Positions 45,318-54,684 of a stretch of DNA of 64,000 nt are shown here, in pieces (position 1 is the stretch's first letter; each line of letters opens with the position of its first letter). The stretch spans positions 124,001 to 188,000 of the forward strand of contig NZ_FPAJ01000002.1 in NCBI RefSeq assembly GCF_900116285.1, given 5' to 3'. The notes below the pieces were generated by a model. It was not told the origin of the DNA and searched no databases. It worked only from the letters and a program-made list of their open reading frames with translations. Position numbers and translations under genes: made by a program. The DNA comes from Sulfitobacter marinus (GTDB lineage Bacteria; Pseudomonadota; Alphaproteobacteria; Rhodobacterales; Rhodobacteraceae).

Positions 45318-47099
45318 TTAGAAGTTTGCCGCGTCCAGCGCCATCACCGTATCCGCACCGGTCTGGATGCGGGTCAGGTGCAGGGCTGTGGCAGGCAATT
45401 GCCGTGCCATGTAGTAGCGGCCGGTGGCCAGTTTCGTCTCGTAAAAGGACGCGTCGCCGGTGCCGTCTGCAAGAGCCTTTTTCGCGGCCAGACCCATTTT
45501 CGCCCACATATAGCCAAGGCAGACCTGACCAAACATGTGCATGAAGTCGGTCGAGCCAGCCAAAGCATTGTTGGGGTTTTTCATGCCGTTTTGCATGAAG
45601 TACATACCAGCGGCTTGCAGGTCCTTGCTCGCGGCTTTCAGTGGCTCAAGATAGGCCGCGTCGAATTCGGCGTCTTGGCCTGTGTTTTCCTTGATAAAGG
45701 TTTTCAGCATCTCGAAGAACGCCATCACGTGTTTGCCACCGTCTTGCGCCAGTTTGCGGCCCACAAGGTCAAGGGCCTGAACGCCGTTGGCCCCTTCATA
45801 GATCATTGCAATACGGGCATCGCGGGTGAACTGGGACATGCCCCATTCTTCGATGTAGCCGTGGCCGCCGTAAACCTGCTGCGCTTTGACGGTCATGTCA
45901 TAGCCCACATCGGTCAGGAAACCCTTGATGACGGGCGTCATTAGAGACACCAGACCATCCGCGTCTTTATCGTTGGAGCGGTGCGCGGCGTCGATCAGGT
46001 TTGCACCCCAAAGGATGAATGCGCGTGCGCCTTCGACAAAAGATTTCTGGTCCATCAAGCTGCGGCGGATATCTGGGTGAACGATCAGCGGATCAGCCGG
46101 ACCATTGGGGTTTTCGGTCCCTGTTACGGCACGGCCTTGCAGGCGGTCCTTGGCGTAGTCCAACGCGTTTTGATAGGCAACATCGGCCTGCGCCAGACCT
46201 TGCATGCCAACGCCAACGCGGGCCTCGTTCATCATCGTGAACATGGCGCGCATGCCTTTATGCTCTTCACCCAGCAGATAGCCGACAGCGCCATCATAGT
46301 TCATCACGCAGGTGGAGTTCCCGTGGATGCCCATTTTCTCTTCGATGGAGCCGACGGAAAGGCTGTTGCGATCACCAAGGGAGCCATCTTCGTTCACCAT
46401 GAACTTGGGAACGATAAACAGCGACACGCCTTTGATGCCTTCGGGGCCGCCTTCGATCTTGGCCAGAACCAGATGGATGATGTTATCGGCCATGTCGTGA
46501 TCGCCGGAGGAGATAAAGATTTTCTGGCCAGAGATTTTATAGCTGCCGTCTTCCTGAGGTGCTGCTTTGGTGCGCATCAGGCCCAGGTCGGTGCCGCAAT
46601 GTGGTTCGGTCAGGTTCATGGTGCCGGTCCATTCGCACGAGACCATGTTCGGCAGGTAGGTGTCTTTTTGCGCGTCTGACCCGTGGGCTAGAATTGCGGA
46701 TGCCGCACCGTGGGTCAAACCCTGATACATGGTGAATGCTTGGTTGGAGGCCGAGAACATCTCGCCCACGGCGGTACCCATGACGTAGGGCATATTTTGG
46801 CCACCGTATTGTTCTGGCATGTCCAGCCCGGGCCAGCCGCCTTCTTTGACCTTGGCAAAGGCATCCTTAAAACCGATTGGCGTATAGACAACGCCATTTT
46901 CCAGACGGCAGCCTTCTTTGTCGCCCACGGCGTTCAGCGGTGCCAGCACTTCCGAGGTCAGCTTGCCTGCTTCCTCAAGGATAGCCGAGGTGAAATCGGC
47001 CTCAAGCTCATCATAGCCTGGGATGATCTGCTCGGTGACCTGCAGTACATCGTGTAGCACGAATTGCATGTCTTTGATGGGTGCTGTGTAGCTCGGCAT
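45318..47099 (-). CDS. DmdC-like acyl-CoA dehydrogenase
   Basis: A 593-residue flavoprotein, longer than normal acyl-CoA dehydrogenases (about 390) because of a C-terminal extension of about 130 residues (from [13 protein letters not shown] onward). The catalytic core is seen in [39 protein letters not shown] and [23 protein letters not shown]. The long class contains DmdC, which oxidises methylmercaptopropionyl-CoA in DMSP demethylation, and its paralogs with medium/long-chain substrates. Sequence alone does not separate these. It is preceded by a MerR regulator and followed by fatty acid oxidation genes. Confidence 0.85.
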   Translation of the reverse strand: MPSYTAPIKDMQFVLHDVLQVTEQIIPGYDELEADFTSAILEEAGKLTSEVLAPLNAVGDKEGCRLENGVVYTPIGFKDAFAKVKEGGWPGLDMPEQYGGQNMPYVMGTAVGEMFSASNQAFTMYQGLTHGAASAILAHGSDAQKDTYLPNMVSCEWTGTMNLTEPHCGTDLGLMRTKAAPQEDGSYKISGQKIFISSGDHDMADNIIHLVLAKIEGGPEGIKGVSLFIVPKFMVNEDGSLGDRNSLSVGSIEEKMGIHGNSTCVMNYDGAVGYLLGEEHKGMRAMFTMMNEARVGVGMQGLAQADVAYQNALDYAKDRLQGRAVTGTENPNGPADPLIVHPDIRRSLMDQKSFVEGARAFILWGANLIDAAHRSNDKDADGLVSLMTPVIKGFLTDVGYDMTVKAQQVYGGHGYIEEWGMSQFTRDARIAMIYEGANGVQALDLVGRKLAQDGGKHVMAFFEMLKTFIKENTGQDAEFDAAYLEPLKAASKDLQAAGMYFMQNGMKNPNNALAGSTDFMHMFGQVCLGYMWAKMGLAAKKALADGTGDASFYETKLATGRYYMARQLPATALHLTRIQTGADTVMALDAANF

Positions 47100-47148
47100 G
47101 GTGGGTTCTCCCTTGGGCGGATATCTGTAAAACTGTTGGTGGTTCGGG

Positions 47149-47550
47149 TTATTCTGCCGCTTTACGCGGGTTGCTGAGTGAGGCGATCATCTTTTCCCCC
47201 CATTTCAGCTGGTCGCGCAAATCGTCGATGGCTTGATCTATTTCGTCGCGCTGCGCTTCGAGATCGGCCAGCCGGTCGCGGGCGATGTCATAGGTGCGGG
47301 CCAGCTGGGTCTGTTGCTGGTCACCCATGTGATAGAGGTCAAGCAGCTGGCGAATCTCTTCGAGACTGAAGCCAAAGCGTTTGCCACGGATGATCAGTTT
47401 CAAGCGGGCGCGGTCACGCTTGGTGAAAAGGCGCTTTTGTCCTTGCCGCTCTGGAAACAGCAGTTCTTTTGCTTCGTAAAAACGCAATGTTCGCGGGGTT
47501 ACATCAAATGTATCGCACATCTCGCGGATGGTCATTGTCGTAGTGTTCAT
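47149..47550 (-). CDS. MerR family regulator 1 (upstream of the acyl-CoA dehydrogenase)
   Basis: A 133-residue MerR-type regulator from the ATG at 47550. The winged HTH is [21 protein letters not shown] (residues 6-26, shortened in two parts) then [24 protein letters not shown]; a long dimerisation helix ([31 protein letters not shown]) follows. It lacks a metal-binding Cys cluster. It is close to the LiuR-type regulators that control branched-chain and fatty acid oxidation. Fifty bases separate it from the dehydrogenase, so it is probably autoregulated with its operon. A paralog follows upstream. Confidence 0.88.
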   Translation of the reverse strand: MNTTTMTIREMCDTFDVTPRTLRFYEAKELLFPERQGQKRLFTKRDRARLKLIIRGKRFGFSLEEIRQLLDLYHMGDQQQTQLARTYDIARDRLADLEAQRDEIDQAIDDLRDQLKWGEKMIASLSNPRKAAE

Positions 47551-47631
47551 TTGTCGGTGCCACTCTCGCATAAAAGGCCATTCGAGACCGATTTGGGGGG
47601 TTCGAGGATGCATTACAACACGGGATACAGT

Positions 47632-47649
47632 TGACGTAGTAGTACGTCA
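47632..47649. promoter_or_regulatory. Candidate MerR operator: TGACGTA-GTAG-TACGTCA
   Basis: A perfect seven-base dyad with a four-base centre, about 90 bases upstream of the MerR 1 start. TTGACGT half-sites recur at 47631 and, inverted, at 47681-47687, as expected for a MerR binding region. It fits the position for autoregulation. Confidence 0.55.
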
Positions 47650-47662
47650 CGTCACTTTTGGG

Positions 47663-47677
47663 TTTACCTAAGGTAAA
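47663..47677. promoter_or_regulatory. Second dyad TTTACC-TAA-GGTAAA
   Basis: A perfect six-base inverted repeat with a three-base centre in the same leader. Its meaning is unclear: a second operator for the paralog or the promoter region itself. Confidence 0.45.
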
Positions 47678-47841
47678 TTCACGTCAACTTTTAAAAGATC
47701 GTCAAAAGGGCCCACCTGCAAGGTGTTTTGCGCGGATAATCGCGTTCATTCCCGCTAAGTTTGAATGAATTTTATGGAATTACCGACATGGCTGATGGGG
47801 GCAGACAGATTAAAAAGGCGCGCTCTGCACCCGCGGGCGAC

Positions 47842-48216
47842 CTACATCTCTTTTAGGGCATCTGCCGTATCATCGCGAAGGCGCTGCAGCTCGTCTATTG
47901 CTTCATCCAACTGGGCACGTTGATCGGCCAGTTCTAGCAATTGCCGGTCTGCGCTGACGACCCATGCACGCATCTGCGCTTCGGTGCCTTCTTTTTCGTA
48001 GATCAGCAACCACTGGCGGATGCCTTCTAGGGAATACCCAAATTTGCGTCCGCGCATGATCAATTTCATACGTGCAATTTCCCGTGGGCCATAGCTGCGC
48101 GACCGGCCATCACGTTCGGGATGCAGCAATTCGATATATTCATAATACCGCAAGGTCCGCGGCGTTACGTCAAACTCGGCACACATCTCCTTAAAGGTAA
48201 GGCGTTTCTCGGACAT
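47842..48216 (-). CDS. MerR family regulator 2
   Basis: A 124-residue paralog of the regulator at 47149: both have [19 protein letters not shown]-type HTH (here residues 8-25), RMKLIMRGRKFGYSLEGIRQ and a long C-terminal helix (ELADQRAQLDEAIDELQRL). The identity to MerR 1 is high around the HTH, so a tandem duplication is likely. The GGAGAAAG ribosome site fixes the start at 48216. Target unknown; the neighbours suggest acyl-CoA metabolism. Confidence 0.9.
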   Translation of the reverse strand: MSEKRLTFKEMCAEFDVTPRTLRYYEYIELLHPERDGRSRSYGPREIARMKLIMRGRKFGYSLEGIRQWLLIYEKEGTEAQMRAWVVSADRQLLELADQRAQLDEAIDELQRLRDDTADALKEM

Positions 48217-48332
48217 TACTTTCTCCTCGCTTCGGAAACTATGCGCAAGCTGAGCCAAGCGCAACAGGCGGGGTTGCTCTTTGCGGCGGGGATGGTTGAT
48301 ATAAGTGACAGGATTTCAAAGGGAACTGACAA

Positions 48333-48752
48333 ATGTCAGACAAAATGCGGATTGCCGGACAATTTATCGCAGCTTTGCCATTCAGCGATGCGCTGAATAT
48401 GTCGCTAGAGGATATTGGTGATGGCAGCGCGGTTATCTCGATGCCCTATGATTCCAAGCTTGTGGGCGACCCGCGTACCGGGGTGGTTCACGGCGGCGCG
48501 GTGTCGGCGCTGATGGATACCTGCTGCGGCGCTGCGGTGATGAGCCATCCCAGTAGCCCCGGTGGGACGGCCACCATTGACCTGCGTATTGAATATTTGC
48601 GGGCGGCCAAACCCGGCCAGAAAATCACCACCCGCGCAGAATGCTACCACGTCACGCGATCCGTCGCCTTTGTGCGCGCCACCGCCCATGACGAGGAAGA
48701 CACAAACCCGGTCGCCACGGCCACAGGCAGCTTTGTAGTGGAGGGTAAATGA
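48333..48752 (+). CDS. PaaI family hotdog thioesterase 1
   Basis: A 139-residue hotdog-fold protein. Motifs: GVVHGGAVSALMDTCCGAAV (residues 49-68) and TIDLRIEYLRAAKPGQKI (73-91 region), typical of the PaaI/acyl-CoA thioesterase class, which hydrolyses aryl- or acyl-CoA. It is divergent from the MerR 2 gene and overlaps the next thioesterase by four bases. Confidence 0.9.
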   Translation: MSDKMRIAGQFIAALPFSDALNMSLEDIGDGSAVISMPYDSKLVGDPRTGVVHGGAVSALMDTCCGAAVMSHPSSPGGTATIDLRIEYLRAAKPGQKITTRAECYHVTRSVAFVRATAHDEEDTNPVATATGSFVVEGK

Positions 48753-49264
48753 TGAGCGGACGTACCAAACCAGAGGCCGTTCAGGTCGTCAAAAAGCGCC
48801 GTGACGGAGCGCTGAATGCGCTGATCAGCGGCGTGCCCTATATCAATTTTCTGGGCATTGAATTTGACCGCCGCGGCGACGAGCTGACTGCGATATTGCC
48901 CTTTTCTGAAAAGCTGATTGGCAACCCGATCATCAAGGCTCTTCACGGCGGGGCCACGGCATCCTTTCTTGAGGTGACATCGATTATCACGCTGAGCTGG
49001 AGCTATCTGTGGGAAGATCTGGAATCCGGGGTGCTGGACGTCGAAAAAATGGACAGCGAGCATATGCCGCGCTTACCCAAGACGATTGACTTTACCGTCG
49101 ATTACCTGCGCTCTGGCTTGCCCCGCGATGCCTATGCGCGGGCCAGAATTAATCGATCCGGGCGCCGATATGCTTCGGTCCATGTCGAGGCATGGCAAGA
49201 TAACCGTGCAAAACTGTTTGCGCAGGCGACAGGGCATTTCCTGATGCCGCAACGCCGTGACTGA
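48749..49264 (+). CDS. PaaI family hotdog thioesterase 2
   Basis: A 171-residue second hotdog protein: IKALHGGATASFLEVTSIIT (residues 59-78) replaces the usual HGG with the same His-Gly-Gly pattern, and TIDFTVDYLRSGLPRDAYARA is the second motif region. It is longer than its neighbour by an N-terminal extension. Overlaps of four and eight bases with the flanking genes make a three-gene operon with the MATE exporter. Substrate unknown. Confidence 0.87.
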   Translation: MMSGRTKPEAVQVVKKRRDGALNALISGVPYINFLGIEFDRRGDELTAILPFSEKLIGNPIIKALHGGATASFLEVTSIITLSWSYLWEDLESGVLDVEKMDSEHMPRLPKTIDFTVDYLRSGLPRDAYARARINRSGRRYASVHVEAWQDNRAKLFAQATGHFLMPQRRD

Positions 49265-50621
49265 AGCAATCCCGAAGGGCGAGGTAAGCGCGGTCGCGCA
49301 AGGTCGGCTTTCCGCCAGCGAGGTGGTGACCCACCGCCGTGTTTTGAATATTGCGATCCCAATTGTAATTTCCAACGCGACGGTGCCGATATTGGGGGCT
49401 GTGGATACCGGCGTTGTGGGGCAGATGGGTCTTGCGGCCCCGATCGGGGCTGTGGGTATCGGCGCAATCATCCTTTCCGCGCTCTATTGGTTGTTCGGGT
49501 TTTTGCGTATGGGGACGGTTGGCCTGACGGCCCAAGCCGCCGGCAATGGCGACGATGCCGAAGTTGCGGCGCTACTGACGCGCGGTTTGCTGATCGGCGG
49601 GTTGGCAGGGTTTGCCATTATTCTGCTGCAGATTCCCCTGTTCTGGGCATCGTTTCAGGTGTCCCCCGCCAGTGCAGAGGTCGAGGGGCTTGCCCGTTCC
49701 TACATGCAAATCCGCATCTGGTCGGCACCTGCGGCGATTGCGATTTATGCCATCACCGGCTGGCTGATCGCCCAAGAACGCACCCGTGCGGTACTGGTCA
49801 TTCAGGTCTGGATGAACGGGCTGAACATCCTGCTGGATCTGTGGTTCGTGCTGGGTCTGGATTGGGGCGTTGAAGGTGTGGCCTTTGCCACTTTCCTTGC
49901 TGAATGGACGGGGGCTGCCTTGGGTCTTTGGTTCTGTCGCGCGGCCTTTGCTGTGCCGGCGTGGCGCGACTGGGTCCAAGTATTTGACGGCCCGCGCTGG
50001 ATCAACATGATGAAGGTGAACAGTGATATTCTGGTCCGGTCCTTGTTGCTGGAAGCGATCTTTGTGTCGTTCCTGTTTCTCGGTTCGGGTTTTGGCGATG
50101 TAAAGCTGGCGGCCAATCAGGTGTTGCTGCAGTTTTTGATGATCACCGCTTATGCGCTGGATGGCTTTGCCTTTGCGGCCGAGGCGTTGGTCGGTCGCGC
50201 GATGGGCCGAAAACAGCGCGATGTCCTGCGGCGCAGTGCGCTGCTGACCAGCGGCTGGGGCTTGCTGGCTTGCACGTTGATGACGGTGGGGTTCGCGATT
50301 GGCGGCGGCGCGATTATTGATCTGATGACGACGGCCCCATTGGTGCGCGTCGAGGCGCGGGCGTTCCTGCCCTATATGATCGCCGCCCCGTTGCTGGGCT
50401 GTGCTTCGTGGATGCTGGATGGGATTTTCATCGGGGCAACGCGGTCGCGGGACATGCGCAATATGATGGCGGTATCCTTTGCCATCTATTGTGCGTGCGC
50501 GGCGGTTTTGGTGCCCATGCTTGGCAATCACGGTTTATGGATTTCCCTGCTGGTCAGTTTTATCGCCCGCGGCGTGACGCTTGGCCTGCGTTATCCGGCG
50601 CTTGAGCGGGCCGCGGGCTGA
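49257..50621 (+). CDS. MATE family efflux transporter (DinF-like)
   Basis: A 454-residue inner-membrane transporter with twelve predicted spans, starting with GTG at 49257 (overlapping thioesterase 2). Landmarks: ILGAVDTGVVGQMG (residues 45-58), WLFGFLRMGTVGLTAQAAG (78-96) and the second half ALDGFAFAAEALVGRAMGRK. It belongs to the DinF branch of MATE exporters, driven by Na+ or H+. The substrate is unknown; coupling to acyl-CoA thioesterases could hint at export of an acid product, but this is inference. The stop is inside a terminator stem. Confidence 0.9.
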   Translation: MTEAIPKGEVSAVAQGRLSASEVVTHRRVLNIAIPIVISNATVPILGAVDTGVVGQMGLAAPIGAVGIGAIILSALYWLFGFLRMGTVGLTAQAAGNGDDAEVAALLTRGLLIGGLAGFAIILLQIPLFWASFQVSPASAEVEGLARSYMQIRIWSAPAAIAIYAITGWLIAQERTRAVLVIQVWMNGLNILLDLWFVLGLDWGVEGVAFATFLAEWTGAALGLWFCRAAFAVPAWRDWVQVFDGPRWINMMKVNSDILVRSLLLEAIFVSFLFLGSGFGDVKLAANQVLLQFLMITAYALDGFAFAAEALVGRAMGRKQRDVLRRSALLTSGWGLLACTLMTVGFAIGGGAIIDLMTTAPLVRVEARAFLPYMIAAPLLGCASWMLDGIFIGATRSRDMRNMMAVSFAIYCACAAVLVPMLGNHGLWISLLVSFIARGVTLGLRYPALERAAG

Positions 50622-50649
50622 GCCGGAATTTTTGGAAAATTCCGGCTCA
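50619..50649. terminator. Bidirectional terminator holding both stop codons
   Basis: TGAGCCGGAATTTT and AAAATTCCGGCTCA form a perfect 14-bp stem around TGG. The left arm starts with the TGA of the MATE gene, and the right arm ends with the TGA (on the minus strand) of the arsC-like gene. The T- and A-runs are inside the stem. Confidence 0.85.
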
Positions 50650-51000
50650 GCCCGCCAGCAAAATGTTCACTGTTTCCGGTGGTCGTCCGATGATCGCTTG
50701 GCTGTCTTTAAAGACGATAGGGCGCTCGATCAGGATCGGGTTTTCGACCATCGCCTTCATCAGGGTCAAATCATCGCTATCCTTACTCAAACCCAGCTCT
50801 TTGAACCGGGTCTCGCCCGTGCGCATCATGTCGATGGGCCGCAGACCAAGTGCGGATTTTGCCGCTTCAAGCTCTGCCATTGTGGGCGGGCTGTCCAGGT
50901 AACGGCGCACGGCGACCTTCGCCCCGGTGGCCTCGATCAGTGCCAAGGTCTGGCGTGACTTTGAGCAGCGCGGGTTGTGCCAAATGGTGATCACAGCCAC
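50647..51000 (-). CDS. arsC: ArsC-like arsenate reductase family protein
   Basis: A 117-residue protein of the glutaredoxin-linked ArsC family: Cys12 in [12 protein letters not shown] is the active site, and the [17 protein letters not shown] segment (residues 93-110) supplies the Arg residues. No other ars genes are near. In such settings YffB/Spx-type relatives often have unknown redox roles. The start overlaps pyrD by 10 bases, so it ends the pyrD operon. Confidence 0.88.
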   Translation of the reverse strand: MAVITIWHNPRCSKSRQTLALIEATGAKVAVRRYLDSPPTMAELEAAKSALGLRPIDMMRTGETRFKELGLSKDSDDLTLMKAMVENPILIERPIVFKDSQAIIGRPPETVNILLAG

Positions 51001-52034
51001 CCCTCGCGTCTGCTGCCAACGGCGTCGGCAACCGTGGCAAAGCCATCGCGTGCCAGCAGTTGATCCAGCCCCCGCGCAATATCAGCGGCCAGCGATAGGC
51101 CGCCGTAAACCAACGCGGTATAAAGCTGAACCGCCGAGGCCCCTGCGCAAATCTTAGCATAGGCATCTTGGGCCGATCCGATACCGCCCACACCGACCAA
51201 CGGAATGTCGGTCAATGTCGATAGGCGCGCCAACACGCGGGTTGATTTTTCAAACAGCGGTGCACCCGATAGTCCGCCCATCTCGTCGCGGTGGGGGCTG
51301 TGCAATCCGGTGCGGTCCAATGTTGTGTTTGTGGCAATGATTGCAGCCACGCCCGCCTGATTGGCCACATCGGCGACGTCTGCGATTTCGGCCTCGGTCA
51401 GGTCCGGCGCGATTTTCAGGAAGACGGGCGTTGATCGGCGCACGTCCATAACACCTGACAAAAGTGCGGCCAGCGCGGCCTTGCCCTGCAAATCACGCAG
51501 CTTTTCGGTGTTGGGGGACGATACATTGACGGTCGCAAAATCTACGTGATCGCGGGCTTTCTCCATCACACGCGCGAAATCGGCGGCGCGGTCCGTGCTG
51601 GTTTTATTGGCCCCAAGGTTCAGACCGACGGGAATGCCGGGTGCCCGGTCGCGCAGGCGGGCGCAAATCGCATCCATCCCTTCGTTGTTGAACCCGAAGC
51701 GATTGATTGCGGCGCGGTCCTCGGTCAGGCGAAACAGGCGGGGTTTGTCATTGCCGGGCTGGGGCAAGGGTGTGGCTGCACCCACTTCGATAAAGCCAAA
51801 ACCCGCTTTTGAAAGTGGCGCAATGGCGGTTGCGTTTTTGTCAAATCCGGCGGCCAGACCCACCGGGTTCGGCAGCGCCATTCCGGCCAATGTGATTTTC
51901 AGCCGATCCGAAGTCACGGGTCCCGGCATTGGTGCCAACCCCATTCGCAAGGCCGAGATCGCAAGGCCATGCGCGGCCTCTGGGTCGATCTTGCGCAGGG
52001 CGCGCAGGCCGATTTGTTCCGCGAAATGTTTCAT
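50991..52034 (-). CDS. pyrD: Dihydroorotate dehydrogenase, quinone-dependent (class 2)
   Basis: A 347-residue FMN enzyme of the inner membrane that oxidises dihydroorotate to orotate and passes electrons to quinone. N-terminal [21 protein letters not shown] is the membrane-associating helical extension of class 2. [32 protein letters not shown] and the catalytic Ser in [15 protein letters not shown] are signatures. It overlaps the DUF1330 gene by four bases. Pairs functionally with carB elsewhere in the window. Confidence 0.97.
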   Translation of the reverse strand: MKHFAEQIGLRALRKIDPEAAHGLAISALRMGLAPMPGPVTSDRLKITLAGMALPNPVGLAAGFDKNATAIAPLSKAGFGFIEVGAATPLPQPGNDKPRLFRLTEDRAAINRFGFNNEGMDAICARLRDRAPGIPVGLNLGANKTSTDRAADFARVMEKARDHVDFATVNVSSPNTEKLRDLQGKAALAALLSGVMDVRRSTPVFLKIAPDLTEAEIADVADVANQAGVAAIIATNTTLDRTGLHSPHRDEMGGLSGAPLFEKSTRVLARLSTLTDIPLVGVGGIGSAQDAYAKICAGASAVQLYTALVYGGLSLAADIARGLDQLLARDGFATVADAVGSRREGWL

Positions 52035-52462
52035 GCAAATTCATCCGTGATGGGGAGGGGACCACTGCGGATCAGCCGTGACGTGACAACAGCCGCTTGA
52101 CGGTGAACTACGGCCTGCTTGTAGCGCGGGTCTGATATCATCTGCAAAAATGCATGGGCGTTGGGGTAGTGGGCAATGAACATAATGTCCCATGCTTCGT
52201 CGCTGGGACCAATCAACGTGGCCTCGAACTGACCACGCCAGATGATAGAGCCGCCTACGTCAGCCAACACAGGGCCGCTTGCGGCACCGTAATTCTTGTA
52301 GGCTTCGGCACCGGTCAGGTTCTTGGCGGCCAGCGCGTGATCGCTTGGGTAATCGGCATACTTGCACAAGCGCACAAGGTTCAGCATGTTCAAAGGTGTG
52401 TCGCGGTCCAGCCCCTTAAAGGCATCAAATTGCGCGCGGTCGGGATCAATATAATCGGTCAC
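52031..52462 (-). CDS. DUF1330 domain-containing protein
   Basis: A 143-residue protein with a dimeric ferredoxin-like (DUF1330) fold: [30 protein letters not shown] and [20 protein letters not shown], the last being the family core strand-helix. No catalytic residue assignment is possible. It is the second gene of the four-gene operon ending in arsC, with four-base overlaps on each side. Confidence 0.85.
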   Translation of the reverse strand: MTDYIDPDRAQFDAFKGLDRDTPLNMLNLVRLCKYADYPSDHALAAKNLTGAEAYKNYGAASGPVLADVGGSIIWRGQFEATLIGPSDEAWDIMFIAHYPNAHAFLQMISDPRYKQAVVHRQAAVVTSRLIRSGPLPITDEFA

Positions 52463-52803
52463 GCGGTTTCAAACCCCGCCGGAAACTGATGCGCGCCGTC
52501 TAGCAGCGGCAAAGGTTGCGCCCATGCGACGTCGGTCAATTGAAGATCGCGATAAAGATGGGGGAATTCTGCGCCACCGCGCGACACCTCCCATTTCAGG
52601 GCGTCATCCAACCGGTCGGTTTCCACGGCAAGCAAGAATAAATCTTCTTCGCCCGCGAAATGTTTTGCCGCTGTTTCGGCGGCTTGGGATGCGGTTGAGA
52701 AATGGACATAGCCATCGGCCACGTCAATTGGTGCACCTTGGGTTTTGCCCGCGTTGCGCAGTGTTTGCCATTCGTCGGCGCGGAAAATTTTGTATATCAA
52801 CAT
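52459..52803 (-). CDS. DUF952 domain-containing protein
   Basis: A 114-residue protein matching DUF952: MLIYKIFRADEWQTLRN, DGYVHFSTASQAAETAAKHF and FPHLYRDLQLTDVAW are the family segments. The start at 52803 gives the usual N-terminus; the frame extends nine codons upstream. This heads the operon DUF952-DUF1330-pyrD-arsC. The function is unknown; the family occurs often near pyrD in Rhodobacteraceae as far as I recall. Confidence 0.88.
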   Translation of the reverse strand: MLIYKIFRADEWQTLRNAGKTQGAPIDVADGYVHFSTASQAAETAAKHFAGEEDLFLLAVETDRLDDALKWEVSRGGAEFPHLYRDLQLTDVAWAQPLPLLDGAHQFPAGFETA

Positions 52804-52967
52804 GAGCCCGTGATGCCTTGGCGATGGCAAACGGTCAAGACCTGTGCAGTGCAGGGCATCTTGCGTGACTTGACCCTGCGGCAGGCCATGATTGGTGCAA
52901 ATGATCTTTGACAGATGGCAAGACGAAGGTCACGATATAGAAAAATTACAACTTTGGGGGTACCACC

Positions 52968-54524
52968 ATGAAACGATTCCTGACCGCAACAGCAGCGCTT
53001 GCTTTGACAGCGGGTGTTGCGCAGGCTGATTATAGCCTGACCATTTTGCACACCAATGACTTTCACGCCCGGTTTGAACCGATCAGCAAATATGACGGCC
53101 CGTGTTCATCCGATGACAACGCTGAGGGCAAATGCTTTGGCGGTACGGCCCGTTTGGTGAATGCGATCAAAGATGCCAAGGCGCGGACCAACAACTACAT
53201 TCTCGTGGATGGCGGCGACCAGTTCCAAGGGTCGCTTTTCTATAGTTACTACAAGGGCCAGATGGCCGCCGAGATGATGAACAAGCTGGGTTATGATGGT
53301 ATGACCGTCGGCAACCACGAATTCGACGACGGCCCCGAAGTGCTGGCCGGGTTTATGGATGCGCTTGAATTCCCGATCCTGATGTCGAACGCTGATATCT
53401 CTGCTGAACCGCTTTTGGCGGGCAAGCTGGCAAAATCAGCCGTGCTTGAGCGCGGCGGAGAAAAAATTGGCCTGATTGGTCTGACGACCGAAGACACAGA
53501 CGAGCTGGCCAGCCCTGGTGAAAACGTGATCTTTACCGATTCCGTTGCAGCCGTGCAGGGTGAAGTTGATCTGCTGACCGCACAAGGCGTGAACAAGATC
53601 ATCGTGCTCAGCCACTCGGGTTATAAGGTCGATCAGATGGTCGCAGCAAACACCACAGGTGTTGATGTGATCGTGGGCGGGCATTCCAACACGTTGCTGT
53701 CCAACTCGAACGACCGTGCCGAAGGGGCATACCCTACGATGGTTAATGAAACAGCCATCGTTCAGGCATACGCCTTTGGTAAATACTTGGGCGAGCTGAA
53801 CGTCACCTTTGACGATGACGGCAACCTGAAAGAAGCCTCGGGTGAGCCGATATTGATTGACGCGGGCGTTGCCGAGGACGAAGGCACCATTGCGCGCATC
53901 GCTGAACTGGCACAGCCGTTGGATGAGATTCGCAACAAGGTCGTGGCCGAAACATCCGAGATGATCGAAGGCGACCGTTCCGTTTGCCGGGTTATGGAAT
54001 GCGCAATGGGTAACCTGATCGCCGACGCGATGCTGGCGCGTGTGGCCGACCAAGGCGTGCAAATCGCAATCCAGAACAGCGGTGGCATCCGGTCTTCGAT
54101 TGACGCGGGCGAGGTAACAATGGGCGAAGTTCTGACGGTGCTGCCGTTCCAAAACACCCTGTCCACATTCCAGGTGTCTGGCGCGACCATGCTTGAGGCT
54201 CTTGAAAACGGCGTCAGCCAGATCGAGGAAGTCGCAGGCCGTTTCCCACAAGTGGCAGGTATGACCTATGCCGTGGATGCAAAAGCTGAAGTTGGCAGCC
54301 GCATCAGTGACGTGATGGTCGCTGGCGAACCGATTGATCCAGCCAAGGTTTACGGCGTTGTGTCCAACAACTACGTGCGCAATGGCGGCGACGGCTATGC
54401 GATGTTCAAGACAGCCGAAAACGCCTATGACTACGGCCCGGATGTTGCAGATGTCACGGCTGAATTCATCGCGGCGAACGGGGCCTACACGCCCTATGTT
54501 GATGGGCGCATCACGCTGAAATAA
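52968..54524 (+). CDS. Periplasmic 5'-nucleotidase / metallophosphatase (UshA-like)
   Basis: A 518-residue exported enzyme with a signal peptide at residues 1-20 (ending AGVAQA). The metallophosphoesterase core has DFH at 31-33, GGDQ at 82-85, GNHEFDDG at 115-122, LSHSG near 217 and GGHSN near 240. The C-terminal 5'-nucleotidase domain has QNSGGIRSSID near 360 and GGDGYAMF near 478. It hydrolyses extracellular nucleotides to nucleosides and phosphate, which can feed the salvage operon at 30 kb. A strong terminator follows. Confidence 0.94.
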   Translation: MKRFLTATAALALTAGVAQADYSLTILHTNDFHARFEPISKYDGPCSSDDNAEGKCFGGTARLVNAIKDAKARTNNYILVDGGDQFQGSLFYSYYKGQMAAEMMNKLGYDGMTVGNHEFDDGPEVLAGFMDALEFPILMSNADISAEPLLAGKLAKSAVLERGGEKIGLIGLTTEDTDELASPGENVIFTDSVAAVQGEVDLLTAQGVNKIIVLSHSGYKVDQMVAANTTGVDVIVGGHSNTLLSNSNDRAEGAYPTMVNETAIVQAYAFGKYLGELNVTFDDDGNLKEASGEPILIDAGVAEDEGTIARIAELAQPLDEIRNKVVAETSEMIEGDRSVCRVMECAMGNLIADAMLARVADQGVQIAIQNSGGIRSSIDAGEVTMGEVLTVLPFQNTLSTFQVSGATMLEALENGVSQIEEVAGRFPQVAGMTYAVDAKAEVGSRISDVMVAGEPIDPAKVYGVVSNNYVRNGGDGYAMFKTAENAYDYGPDVADVTAEFIAANGAYTPYVDGRITLK

Positions 54525-54545
54525 TATAGGCTTCACAGGTTTAAG

Positions 54546-54577
54546 GCGCGCCATTTCGCGATGGCGCGCTTTTTTTT
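54546..54577 (+). terminator. Intrinsic terminator of the 5'-nucleotidase gene
   Basis: GCGCGCCAT and ATGGCGCGC form a perfect nine-base stem around TTCGCG, followed by eight Ts. Confidence 0.93.
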
Positions 54578-54684
54578 GTGGGCTTTACTGATTGCTATGT
54601 GGGCATCGAAAGCTCAGTCCGCAGCTGTGCTAAAGCAGATAACGCCAGCGTTTAAGTAACCTTGCGCCGTTCAGTGGCGGGGAG

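Larger units (their letters stand above)
47551..47841. other. Leader region between the two MerR genes
   Basis: About 290 bases with no gene; it holds the two dyads above, the repeated TTGACGT half-site and a small CACCT-AGGTG hairpin near 47711-47728 that may terminate the upstream MerR 2 transcript. It is more A+T-rich than its surroundings. Confidence 0.55.
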
